From: Ailanthus altissimus
Taxonomy: Eukaryota; Streptophyta; Magnoliopsida; Sapindales; Simaroubaceae
Length of the DNA stretch: 64,000 nt
Direction: 5' to 3'
Assembly (NCBI GenBank): GCA_946807835.1
Contig: OX327693.1
Coordinates: forward strand, 5,163,501 to 5,227,500
Shown: one piece after another, positions 46,538-58,212 of the stretch
Position numbering within the stretch: position 1 is the stretch's first letter
Layout: every line of letters begins with the position of its first letter
Notes under the pieces: model-generated
The model's input: the letters and a program-made list of their open reading frames with translations, nothing else
The model's database searches: none
Told to the model about the DNA's origin: nothing
Made by a program: the position numbers and the translations under genes

Positions 46538-47045
46538 TGTCACGTCCCACATCAAATAGAAATTAAGTGAATTTTAGGTATATAAGGGTGGGTATGCAGC
46601 ATTACCTAACAGGCTAGTTTTTTGGATCAATGGCAAGCGCCCGACCCGTGACAAGTGGTATCAGAGCAAACCCAATTCCTCATTCGTATGTGGGCCCCTA
46701 AAATTGCCCCAATGGAGATTGCCGCATGGGATGTAGGTCCCTTATCCTCTAGGGGATGGGCAATACGGGCCAAGTGGGCTCTAAAACTCCTGTGTCTTGA
46801 GCCCCAATGGAGATTGTCACGTGGGTAGTGAGTCCCCTAGTCCCGGGGGGATGGACAATACGGGCCAGGTTGGTTCTTGAGTTTGGGCCGTACTGTGACG
46901 AGGGCGTCACGTAATTGGATGGGTGAGAATGTCACGTCCCACATCGAATAAAAATTGGGTAGATCTTGGGTATATAAAGGTGGGTATACAGCATTACCTA
47001 ACAGGCTAATCTTTTGAGTCAATAATAAACGCCTGACTCGTGACA
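46538..47045 (+). mobile_element. TRIM element, 508 bp, complete
   Basis: Two 116-bp LTRs, 46538-46653 and 46930-47045, both starting TGTCACGTCCCACATC and ending CGTGACA. The left LTR is followed at once by AGTGGTATCAGAGCA, a Met-tRNA primer-binding site. TCTA flanks both sides (46534-46537 and 47046-47049). Each LTR has a GGGTATATAA promoter-like box. The internal ~276 bp has no coding capacity, so movement would depend on proteins from another element. Confidence 0.9.
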
Positions 47046-47556
47046 TCTATCATGGCTGGAATCCTTAAATTAGGTCAAGAAATGCATAGGCTTTGTCACT
47101 ATGATAAACATTTGGGTGCATGTTTACATATATTTTTAAATAATAAAGAAATTTATTTTTTTAAGTAAAATTTAACATTATAATTTTTTAATAAAACTAT
47201 TTTCAATTAAAATTCAGTATCAAAATTTGGTTAAAATGTGAATATCCAAAAAAAAGACTATAGACATTTTTTAAACTCATTATTATTTTTTTAACAAATA
47301 TTAAAATAAATTTATTTGGCCTCTTTTAAAGTTTGAACTCTGGACCTAAGTCAGAGAATATACAAATTTTAGTATTGGAGCAAGCACTTGACTACATATT
47401 TCAAATCCATTATTAATAATCATTTTTGTATTGGTATATGAAAATGTCATTAGAATTTCTTGAAGTTTTGTTATAAAAACAGCAAATATAATTATTGCAT
47501 TCAAAATCAACAAAAAGAATAAAAAAATCATGAACTTTTAGTGAAAGTTTGGATAA

Positions 47557-48133
47557 GGGAATTTATTATTTACCCTTAATAAATTTTTTAACTACTAGAA
47601 ACTTTCTTAATATTTGATAATATTTAAACACTCTTTTATCGTTATAATTATAATGATCTTAGTTAAAAAGTTAATAATTATATCTGTACAATAATAAACA
47701 GTAATAATGCACTGTATAAATAATAAAATTAGCACTATATAATATAGTTCTAATTATTTAAATAGTATTATATAAACAGTAACTTTACATTATACTGTAA
47801 TTAATGACCTTTTTTATTTATTATATTAATATGGTGATTAATATTAAATATCTACATTGTAATAAAAATGCAGACATTCGTATTAAATAATAATTTATAA
47901 TATAATGAAGTCTTGTGTTATTCTTATTAGTTTTATTATTTACATTATATATTTTTATTGTTTAATACTTTACAGAAAAAATTATTGACTTTTAAATATA
48001 AAAAATTATTATACTCTTTTAAAATTAATTTATACTATTATAATTATAATAATAGAGGTTTTTTTTAATATTATTAAATTTAAAAAAAATTAATAAATTA
48101 ACGAATCTAATAAAAAATAAATGACATTTACCC
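47557..48133. mobile_element. AT-rich MITE, ~577 bp
   Basis: Starts GGGAATTTATTATTTACCC and ends with ATGACATTTACCC, whose complement (GGGTAAATGTCAT) mirrors the start. Unit 3 (34930-34965) lacks this stretch while sharing both flanks, so this is an insertion. No clear target duplication. Confidence 0.55.
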
Positions 48134-50299
48134 TTCACATAAATATCATGCAAATATTATATGGAGCCCTTTTGAATTGACCGACATGCATTATTAACTT
48201 TTTTTATAAAACAAAAAAATTAAACAAATACGAAGCTTATAATGCTTGATTCAGTTCACTTGTCTTGTAAGATTTATAATTTTGTCATATTTTTCATTGC
48301 TCTTTTTTCTTTTTTCTAGGAACTTCCGTAATATGGTCATTTTCAGATGGAAGAATTTTATCTTTCGAAAAAAAATAAATAAAGCATGAATTTGACTAAT
48401 ATAATTTTAGTACTTTTGTTAAAAGAAGATATATTTAATTTTAATCACAATATATATTTTACATACATATGTATAATTACTTAACTTAGTGAACAATACT
48501 TATATTATCAATATGTTTCTAGGAATAAAATCAGGGACATAACCAAAATATTTCTATCCATTAGGTTATTTATTTGTTTTTATATCAATATATAAATTTT
48601 AATGAAAATACTAAAAAAATATTCATTAGAAAAGGACAAGGACATCTTATACAGGAAATATATAATAAGACTTATAATATAAGAATAATATATAACCAAA
48701 GAAAAAAAAAAGCAACGATAATAATAAAATAAAAAAAGTAATACATCACCAAAGTTGTGTCAACGATGTCTTAGAGCATATAATTTATTATTATTGACTT
48801 TAAATCATTGAGTTAATTTTTTTTTTTAATGAATTTTGAATGAAGCTGAATTTGACTGGCTTGTATGTTTGTTTGTTATTGTTATTGTTTTTATTTCTTA
48901 ATATTTGAATATAAATGTTAAATTATTTGTAATATAATTTTTATTTCTTACATTAAGCAAAACAAATTTGACTTTTTCTATTAAGTTAAAATTGACTTAA
49001 ATTTTTTATTAATTTAGGAAAACAAACAACTTAAATTTTTTTATTAAATTAACCAAAAAAGAAATTAAAAATCAAACCAAACTGAAAATATCAATTCAAT
49101 CTGATTTGATTTCTATACCACATATGGTTTTTTGTTTTTGAATTTTTTATAAAGAAAAACTAAAAAATTAAAAACTAACGGACCAATTTGGTTTTGGGTC
49201 AGACCAAATCAGTCCGTACCTGTGGCCACTCCTAATTTTTGGCATATACTGCTAGAGTGCTTTTAGAGTATAAGTATTTAAAATTAATTAATTTGTGTTA
49301 AACGTTACATTTATGCGATAACAATATATTAATTTTAATGTTTCACTTTAATTTTGAGAATTAATTGATAAATAAGAGAATTGTTGATCTCGACCTTTCT
49401 GATCATTATATTTATTTAATTTTTTATTATTTATAAATAATTAATTTTATTTATTTTATTTACTTATTAATAAATATAATTTTAATAAAAAATACAATTA
49501 AATTTGTATTTATTTATAAAAATTATTTTTATTTATTGTATTTATTTAGTTTAATTTAACTACAATAAATAATTTCATTATTTATGTAAATTTTGTAGTA
49601 ATATAATTAAAATAAATAAACAACTAATATAAAATAATATAATTTTAATAAATAAAAAATATTTAAATTTAATTTAATTAATAAATGTAGCAAAATAATG
49701 TACACTATAGCAGATATTGTATAAACAGTGAAAAATTACTTGATCAAAAGTAATTTATTTAATTAAACAAATTAAAATTTTAAAATAATGGCTAAAAAAA
49801 TTAAAGATCCCCTGAAATTTTACTATTTTTAAAAACTTCCCTTAAAGATTTTGTCTCACATGTTCATAGTGATAGTGCATGATTACGTTTTTAATTATTA
49901 TTTACACTCCTATTATTATTTAATAACCACTAAACACAATTCTTGTATTTTGCTCATAAGGAACTGAGACCATTAATTATGCAACATTACACGTACCTAA
50001 CTTTGAAACTTTCGATCGGCCTAAAGATCATGTAAAAATGTACTCATAACTCAATTATTAAAATAAAAGAATCATACCATTATTTTTTTTTCCCACTTAC
50101 AAGTTACAGTTGTGTTGTATAATTTGCTACAGAAGAAGTCACATTCTATGTTGATGCTAAAAGAAATTAAGAAGAAAAAAAAGAAAGAAAGAAAGAAATG
50201 AAGATTTCTGTGGTATCTTTTCTAAAACTATGATGTCTTGTGCTTGTCAGTTGTCATCACCATGCACTTAGAGCTGGACCTTCACAACTTCACTTCATT
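48134..50299. other. Unit-4 spacer end and PIP-5 3' flank; no gene
   Basis: 49080-49240 contains a repeat-like phrase (GTCAGACCAAATCAGTCC) and 49380-49760 is extremely AT-rich, similar in style to the MITE interior at 44100-44560. From about 49920 it follows the PIP 3' flank pattern. Confidence 0.4.
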
Positions 50300-50527
50300 C
50301 TAATGGCCGGGGCCTTTGGGGCTAGGTCCCGATGCCAGCCGCTCAAGCCAATACGACATCGTAAATCTCGCCTTCTCGTAGACCGACGGCGACGAATAAG
50401 TCTCCAGGTGATTGGCCTCGGCAAAATCCTCCGGCAAAGCCCTTGTGGCCTCAACCCCAACATGGCTCAATATTGCCACTGAGATGACCAAAATTATCAA
50501 AAGGGTGCTCAATTTTCTGGAATTCAT
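50300..50527 (-). CDS. PIP-5: secreted PAMP-induced-type peptide precursor, 75 aa
   Basis: Signal peptide (LSTLLIILVISVAIL), propeptide RALPEDFAEANHLETYSSP, and C-terminus RLASGPSPKGPGH, identical in the mature part to PIP-3. The propeptide is closer to PIP-2 (AEANHL), so this copy may mix both types. Single exon; TATA box 134 bp upstream; ACGTG/W-box composite conserved apart from its first base. It is the rightmost member of the array. Function as a secreted immune-type signal is inferred from the family signature. Confidence 0.9.
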   Translation of the reverse strand: MNSRKLSTLLIILVISVAILSHVGVEATRALPEDFAEANHLETYSSPSVYEKARFTMSYWLERLASGPSPKGPGH

Positions 50528-50660
50528 CGTCGGAAAAACACTCAGTAAAATTCCCGGAAACGGAAACAGTAAGATTTTCAGGCTGAAATGGGTTGGTTTA
50601 GCTTATTTGCTATGCTTGTAAATGCTTTGAGTATGAAGAAAATATGAATGTAGTTCAAGT

Positions 50661-50833
50661 TATTTATAGGCAAAAGGAGTGTTAAAATAGTTTTTGTATT
50701 GGGTATAGTTGGACTTAGCGCGGCCGCATTAGTTTGAATAAACTCGATGAGTTGAATTTGTGTATCGGTGGGCAAGCTAATCTCCCAACATGGCTACGTG
50801 TTGACTCTGGCGTTTTTGAATTAGTCATGCATG
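50661..50833 (-). promoter_or_regulatory. PIP-5 core promoter: TATA, ACGTG/W-box composite, RY motif
   Basis: TATTTATA 50661-50668; CTACGTGTTGACTC 50794-50807 with TTGACT at 50801-50806; CATGCATG 50826-50833. Confidence 0.7.
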
Positions 50834-50899
50834 GGAAAAGTGAAACATCGACGCATATAATCTAATAAAGTTTGAATTTGTCAACGAGTTAAAAAAGGC

Positions 50900-51769
50900 T
50901 GACGTCCCCCGGTTCTCGATTCTAATTCTAAGTTGAACGAATGGTATTTCTAAATTTCTTATAATTGTTATATTTATACTTAATTTTGAAAATAAAATAA
51001 TTAGAGTGTTTAGGTTCGTTTGATATATGTAGTCACACATCTGATTAACTATGAAAGCACACGACGATTAAAACAATTAGTAAAAACTATTTTTACTTTC
51101 TAGCTAATTGTTTATCAAACACCCAAGTACTTCATTTTTATAATAATTATAATTACAAAATACATTTGAGGGTTTGCCTCAACAGTAAATTTTGTATATC
51201 TTTTTAATTAACGTCGAAATTTAAAATTTTGTCAAATTTTAAAGTAGTTGATTTAATTTTTTTATTTTATAAATTTTTTTTAATTTTAATAAAATATACT
51301 TAAAATTATACGTGTTATTTTTAAAAAAAATTTAATTGTATTGTAAATTTTTTAATTCAAACAAAATATGTTTAAAATTGTGCGTGTTGCTCTCAATAAT
51401 TTTAATAGTATAGTTCAAATAAAATGTATTTTGTCTAATTATAATTTCAATAATGTAGTATTATTTGATGTAACGTCAATAATATAATATAATTGATGTA
51501 ATATAAAAAAAAACGTAATTGAAAAACTAAATACTTTTATAAAGAACAAACCTTTAGTAAACACTTACTATTACTTGGTTGCTAAGACTTACCTATCACA
51601 CAACCCCACACCAGCTAATTTCCAAATACATATACTAAAATAGACCTGACTGAATTTTGATTAACACTAATCTTTCGATCAAACGCGTCCGTTAATTTAT
51701 TAACAATTCCACATTTTGTTTGAGCTATTCCTCTTCTTCATGGAACTAATTAGTATAAAATTAATTATA
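50900..51769. other. Unit-5 spacer, no gene
   Basis: AT-rich. A 71-codon minus-strand frame (50825-51040) overlaps the promoter region and is not conserved in the other units. Confidence 0.45.
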
Positions 51770-52160
51770 AGTATGATATTAGATTTGGTGACGGTGGTAT
51801 GTGTAACGAAGTCCAAAGTTGAGAAATTTTGAATTGACCAACTTAATAATAAAGATTGCTCTAAGCTTTGAATGGAAAAACTTAATACATTTTCTGTTCA
51901 AGCAAAAATGGAAATCGTGTAAACCAAGAGACTGTGATAGCAATTAATTGGCACGTGAATAAATTAGTTGTCTAATGACTCTTATCTCTATAAGCCTTTC
52001 TATACACATGTTTTCGACCGTTGAATTTGAATATATATCTTGAGGCCTTCTCGGAAACTTAACCAAAATGTAAGAAAATTTGAAGAGGCCTCGCGTGAGT
52101 AAACGACCGAGAACAAGTTTTGAAAAATTGAAATAGGAAAGTCAAATATTGAAATATGTT
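51770..52160. promoter_or_regulatory. Conserved intergenic block, unit 5
   Basis: Has GATATTAGATTTGGTG and GAGAAATTTTGAATTGACCA. The heptamer repeat is degenerate (AATAATAAAGATTGC), and GGCACGTGAA occurs near 51950. Confidence 0.5.
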
Positions 52161-52955
52161 CTTCTGTTACGAGAATCTGAAATCATGCCATATTTACGTT
52201 AGATAAAATATCATTTTATATCTGATTTTATAAATATATATTTATTTAGTTATTATTTTTTTAATATATATCATATTAATTTTTGTAAAAATAATAATAA
52301 TTATTATTTAAAAACAAAAATGATAATAAAAAATTATTAAAAAAAATTCCACAAAAATTAACATGGTACACATTAAAAAAAGTAAAGATTATATTAGTAT
52401 ATATCCATAAAATCGATGATCAAATTAAAATTTCTCTTTACATTAACCTTTAAATTTTAATTATATAAATATTAGTTAATTTAATTAGTAATTACCCGTT
52501 TTATTATTGCACAAGAGTTTTGAGATGAAATATCGATCTTTATTAGTAAATGGTTTGAGAAAAATTCTTTAATTTCTTAGGCGTTATGCACCCTTCTGAA
52601 AATTATTGTTATGTGTTTATAAATGTTTAAAACTATTAAAGTACGATTAATTAAGTATACATATAACAATAATTTATTGGAATGGTGTATTATTGTATTT
52701 TATTGAAATACTAAAAGCATAAGAAAAATTACTATTTCTCTTCTAAGTATATATACATATATATAGAATCTTTCTCTTATGTAAATATCTATAACTTTGT
52801 TAAATTATAAACATCAAATTATCGAATAGAAAAAAATTAAAAATTGTGAGCCACACAATATAGTTTATTGTGCATACACTATTTGACACTATGCGAGTGT
52901 AATATGTAATTTTTTTTAGTTCATCAAATCAATTTAATTGCTGTAACTTAATGTC

Positions 52956-52993
<38 letters not shown>

Positions 52994-53117
52994 TTTGATT
53001 GGGTGGGTAACGGATAATATTTAAAACTATATAATACTATTAAAATAATATTATACAGTGTCAAACAGTATTTAATGCTCACTTGATTAGATATATATAT
53101 ATATATATATATACACG
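52161..53117. other. AT-rich intergenic DNA with (TA)n tracts
   Basis: No gene. (TA)n microsatellites are at 52959-52990 and 53091-53113; the second abuts the solo LTR. Confidence 0.6.
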
Positions 53118-53836
53118 TGAGATTATTAATTAAAAATTATTAAAATATAATTTGAGAAACAAGCTAAGTGTGTAAGGTGTGCACGAATCGAAGACGGGCG
53201 CGAAAGAAAGAAGGGTGCACCAGGCGCCAGCGCCGCAGCGACCAGGCATGGGCGTTGCGGCGCAAATTTTAGTATGTTAGCGCCGCAACGCTCAGCAGAA
53301 GCGCGCCAGCGCTGCAGCGCTGGACGCGGGAACAGTATCCCGAAATTAAGAAACTTCTTAATTTCGTCTCCCACTTGCTCTAAGACTCCCTAATACGACT
53401 CCCACACATATAGGGAAAACTTAAGACGTCCCAAGACCTATATAAAGGCTATCAATTGTCTTGTAAACACATCTTGATAATCTTTGTGATGAAGTTAGTG
53501 AGATCTTTATGATCTTAGAGAGATCTTGGTGATTAACAATAATCTTAGTGATTATTTTTAGTGGTTCTTTGTGAGAGAAAATCCCTAAAGAGTAAGAGAG
53601 AGTTTTCTTTGTGATCTTTCTTATAATAGGCATACTTTGTGGTTGCCTTATGATTCATAATAAGTTAAGAGTGTGATCTTGATCCGCCGTGGACGTAGGC
53701 AAGTTGTCGAACCACGTAATTCTTTGTGTGTTCTTTTTCTATCCATTTCTCTATTTTATTTCTTAATAATTTGTTCTGTATTATTATATTATTTAGGTAA
53801 ATTATTTAACTTTATTTGTGTGCTTTCGCTTCAACA
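53118..53836 (+). mobile_element. Solo LTR related to the copia element
   Basis: TGAGATTATTAATT...CTTCAACA, 719 bp, similar throughout to the LTRs at 36389 and 41241 (CCTAATACGACTCCCACA, CCTATATAAAGGCTATCAATT, AAGAGTGTGATCTTGATCCG). No internal region follows. It is inserted between AT microsatellites, so no target duplication can be recognised. Confidence 0.8.
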
Positions 53837-54487
53837 ATATATATATATATAACTTTTTATAAATTTTAATAATTATCTATTAATTTTTAAGAAAAATTAA
53901 GAAAAAAATAGTATTGAAAAACAAATAATTACGATTCTAAAGAGTATTAAATAATTTTAAATTTTTGAATAAAAAATTTAGCAACAATTGTTTTTCTAGA
54001 AAAATATATCCAAGTGTTTGGAGGGTTGTGAGTGGGATTATGAAGAACATATTTAAAATTACTAATGAACTCTACCATTTCACTAAAAAATTTCGCAACA
54101 AAGATTTGACTAAAATAATTTTTTTATGTTTAATATAAATTAAAGATAGTTAAGAAAGATTTTGTTTTCCATATGATTAAGGTAATTTTAAAACACATTT
54201 AAGTGTTTTTCCAGTAAGTACTTGAATTAATATTTTTAATTTTAAATAATATTTAATTATTGTACTTAAAGGCGGCACCCAATAATGCATCCAAATGTCT
54301 GCTTTATTGGGATAGTTCGTGCATTTTCTTATATAAGTTACAAGTTTGAACTCTAACAAAAATTAGAATAAGAGACAATTGCAGTTATTAATAATTTAAG
54401 ATGTAGTTATTAATTATTTGATAATTATAATTATTGATAATTATAATAATTCTTTGAGATTTAAAACTTACATTGTCATACTTGTTT

Positions 54488-54545
<58 letters not shown>

Positions 54546-55167
54546 AGGCATCGCCCAGTAATAAGCCCTGTGCTCCGAGTGTATTTTCCTAATTCGTACG
54601 TGAATTCAAGTCTTGTGTCAAGCTGAAAAATTGATCCAAAAACATAGAATTTGTTCAACCATTTTGTTTTTATTCCAGTTAAACATTGTAAATTATATAA
54701 TAGAAGCACTTTTTGACTATCTAAACATTTGTGTCAAAAATAGAAGCACTTTTTAAATTCACACTAATGGTAATGCTTAATTAATTTTTCTTGTTCAATA
54801 AAAGTTGTGTGAAAATTTGATTAAAAATCATCTCTAATTGCTATTATAAGTGAAATAGAACATCATAAATTAATATCTTAATTAATATTTTAAGTGAAAT
54901 AGATTTTTTAAAATTAAATCTCATTAAGTTTAAAAATAACTTATAACATCTAAGTGTCAAACAGTGTAAGGCTCATTAACCATTTAGTTTAAGTAGTAAT
55001 GGGATCACCATTTCTCATTAGTCAGGCACTGGAGCACTCACACAATCAGCTTAAGTTATTTGCGTCTTCAAAGATTTAAACATTTGCTCCCATCTCCACG
55101 AAAGTTTTATAAGCCTTTAGAGGTTCGTTCTTATATCCATCGAGCTAGCTATTTACACATAATTTGG
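53837..55167. other. Unit-5 spacer, no gene
   Basis: A compound (TA)n(CA)n(TA)n microsatellite is at 54488-54545. 54670-54760 is paralogous to 13955-14040 and 26505-26580 (TTAAACATTGTAAATTA, ACTGTCTAAA-like text), showing the array extends this far. Confidence 0.5.
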
Positions 55168-55337
55168 TAATGAAAAATATTATATTTTAAATGACGTGTT
55201 AAATAATTATAGGTGGTAAATGATATAAATTATAATTAATAATTTTAAAAATATATTATTTTATTATTTAATAATTACTTAACATATTAATTTAAAATAA
55301 AAAATTTTAAGATAATATTATAGAAGTATAGCATTAC
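55168..55337. mobile_element. MITE, family M1 copy 3
   Basis: AATATTATATTTTAAATGAC, GTGTTAAATAATTATA and an inverted partner ending GTATAGCATTACTT. Confidence 0.6.
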
Positions 55338-55610
55338 TTATTTGATAATATCATAGAAGAAAAAATAAGAAGAGAAGCAAAAGAGATAATAACTTTTTAA
55401 AACAAATACCAATTTTGTTCCTAATTTGATTAAAATATACTACTTAATCACTACTTTTTTTAATAAATACTCAATTAGTTCTTGTAATGATGAAAATGGT
55501 CATTATTCAATAATGAAAATAGTAACAAAAAACAAAGTAAAAACACATCCCTAAATGAGCTAACAAAGTATTTATAAAAAAAAAAAATAAAGATTAAGTT
55601 AGTATATAAA

Positions 55611-55773
55611 ATAATGTTATATATCATAAGTTTGCATTTCGAGTAATTATGTGTTAAATAGTCATTATAATAATTAAATATAATAAATAATTTTAAAATT
55701 TATACTATTTTACTATTTAATAATTACTCAATACATTACACTTAGGATACAACTTAAAATATATGACATTATT
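55611..55773. mobile_element. MITE, family M1 copy 4
   Basis: Starts ATAATGTTATATATCATAAG and ends GGATACAACTTAAAATATA then TGACATTATT. The right end is very close to the right end of copy 1 (18355-18383). Confidence 0.65.
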
Positions 55774-57000
55774 TTAATATATATATATATATATATATAT
55801 GATTAAATCAAAGGCGAAATTGACAATTTTTTTTTTGTTATTGCTTTTACTTAAGCCACTTTGGAAGAAACAAAAATTGCTTGAAATACTAAACGGTCAA
55901 TCTATTTAACTATATTGTATTTAATTTTATTTCATGTTTGTGTGTGCATTTACGTATACACATACATAATCCTTGTGTCATTGATGACATGCAATTTTGT
56001 CAATTCCTTTTTGAAGAAAAATTTAAAGCCCCTTGGCCTTTACTTGTTTGACAACCTTCATTCCAAGTCACAGTCCAATTCCAGCTCCTCATTTTACTGT
56101 CAGTTTCTTGCATCATTTTAAGTTAAAAATTACAAGATAAATGAACAAGTATTTTTAATAATATCGAAAGAACTTTCGAATATGCTCTATTTGCAATACG
56201 AAAATAAATAATTTGTAATTTTTTTTTAATACTCACTTCTTCGAGGAGTTGTATTCAAATACATTTAACATCTTGTAAGAAAAAAAAATACAATTAAAAT
56301 AAAATTATATATTTTTAAATTAAAGTGCCCTGAATTAGTATTTTCTTGATAAAAAAAATCTTTATATCATCATTTTTTCTCTTTTAAATGGTTAAAGTGT
56401 TATCGCCCATGTGTGAAAAATCTCGATACATAAGACAATAAAATAAAAAAAGATTTATTTGAAGAATAGTAAGGTTCAAAGTAAAGAAAACAAGAGTTTA
56501 ATTAAAAAAAAAAGTGTTTAAATGAGTGAACAATTCATCCAATTAAATTGGGAATGAAGGAAATATGAGTAAATATGAATAATACTTCTCTATTTATAGG
56601 GGAAGATTTTGGGAGCAAGTATGAGTTTTTTTTCCCCTATTTTCCTGATTGTTGGGTGGGCACAATAACTGTTCAAATAGCAAGGTTCTAGTGCGGTCGT
56701 GTCCACGAGATCTTTCCTATAAGAGAAAAAAAAACAAGGCAAGTGGCATTGATTGATTGGTTTACAGATAATTATTATTAATTTTTTTTCTCTTAAATAA
56801 TGAGACCTTCATTAATTCAATGATAAAAAAATGTGTTAAAAATTAACAAAGAAATAGATAAAAATACAGTAATATTACATATATAAACTAATCTTATAAA
56901 TTTAATTATAAACGTGACATAACATGATTAAAAGAATAACTATAAAAAATAAATAAATATAACAAATAATAATGTCAAACCATCAGCGATTGAAACACAG
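55774..57000. other. Right end of the PIP array; no gene
   Basis: (TA)n at 55778-55801. 55860-55980 is weakly similar to 14130-14280. 56540-56740 has an isolated GC-richer segment with a TATA-like box on the minus strand, possibly an old LTR fragment. Confidence 0.4.
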
Positions 57001-57719
57001 GCTGCATTTGGCATTCATGATTAGATTAGACTAAAATAATAGACTAGGAGAGAATCCAACTAGATTTTATATTTAATTGTTTGGTGTAGTATAGGATAGA
57101 ACAATATTAAATATTTAACTTCGCTATAATCTAATTAAAATTATTTAAATTTAATTATGAAATTTATAAATATGTACGAAAAATTGAATTTATAATGTAT
57201 ATATTATAAATATTTAAATTGAAATTATTTTTATCTAATTATAAATAAAATTAATGTTAAGTATTCTTGAATACTTTATTTATAATATCAATTTATAAAG
57301 ATATATTAATTAATTATATCAATAATTTTAATTGTTATATTATGTATATATGTTTTTAAATTGTATTCTAATTAATTTTTAATTAAGATATATTATTATC
57401 TAATTAATAAATAGATAGTTTAAATTAAAATTATTTAATTTATTAATTCGATAATAACATATTGATTATTTACTAATAATTTAATTATTATAATCTTTTA
57501 ACAGTCATATTATTTATTATAACATTATAATTTATTAGTAATTAAAATATTTTAATTATAAAATTAGTCCACTATCAAAATTTAATCATACAGGTTAGGG
57601 CTATGTGATGGGCCAGGATTAAAAATTTTGTCCAAAATCTAGCACCAAACCAAGAATTAGGTTAATACTCCTAGCAATAATTCAATCCCAATTTATTGTC
57701 CAGCCTGCCAAACATGCCC
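57001..57719. mobile_element. MITE-like element, ~720 bp, ~50-bp imperfect TIRs
   Basis: Left end GCTGCATTTGGCATTCATG and the complement of the right end (GGCATGTTTGGCAGGCTGG) align, continuing to CTAGGAG in both. The GGCATGTTTGGCA-type end is common in PIF/Harbinger-like MITEs. The interior is very AT-rich, with no frame. TSD not resolved. It separates the PIP array from VIPP1. Confidence 0.55.
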
Positions 57720-57812
57720 ATAAAAGTATTAGTCAACAGTCAACAGATGTAATCACAGGGGAAGGATATAAATTTTCCTGAACATTAGTCCAGTTGTGAG
57801 TACTACAGAACA

Positions 57813-58040
57813 ATGGGTGGCAGACTTCGCAGCAGCAAAGGATCTTCACCATTTGCACTTCATATTAAAATAAACAGAGATTATGCAACAATTACAAGAG
57901 CATCATCCACATATGATATAGAAACAGGCTGCTCTACTTACATAAGAATTCCAAACACAAGGTTCACTACTGGAGATTCATGGACATTACCATTAGAAGA
58001 AAGATGGTGGTTTGAGAAATCATATCCATTTCAAAAATAA
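57813..58040 (+). CDS. Unrecognised 75-codon open frame, doubtful gene
   Basis: Normal-looking composition (MGGRLRSSKGSSPFALHIK start, ERWWFEKSYPFQK end) in a less AT-rich stretch, convergent with VIPP1 and about 170 bp beyond its stop codon. The open frame extends eight codons upstream of the ATG to a stop. There is no signal peptide, membrane segment or familiar domain. It may overlap the VIPP1 3' UTR, be a fragment of a broken gene, or be chance. Confidence 0.2.
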   Translation: MGGRLRSSKGSSPFALHIKINRDYATITRASSTYDIETGCSTYIRIPNTRFTTGDSWTLPLEERWWFEKSYPFQK

Positions 58041-58212
58041 GGGGTAAACAAATCACTAATTATTTGAGTTTGGCCCTAGCTATACTATGTTTTCTCTGTT
58101 TGGCCTTGTATCTTTACAAAGCCTAGTTGTAGGCAAAACAAAAAGAAAAAAAATTGTTCAATTTTGAGCTCAACATATGAATTCCAACATTTGCAAGGCC
58201 TTGTGATAAACT

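Noticed and set aside
42941..50482. Plus-strand open frames antisense to PIP-4 (42941-43168) and PIP-5 (50240-50482)
   Set aside because: They mirror the minus-strand PIP codons, lack a signal peptide or other domain, and are not open through all copies; the minus-strand frames carry the PIP signature.
57895..57940. Antisense YVDD-like string resembling a reverse transcriptase
   Set aside because: The reading has stops close by and no other RT motifs; chance match.
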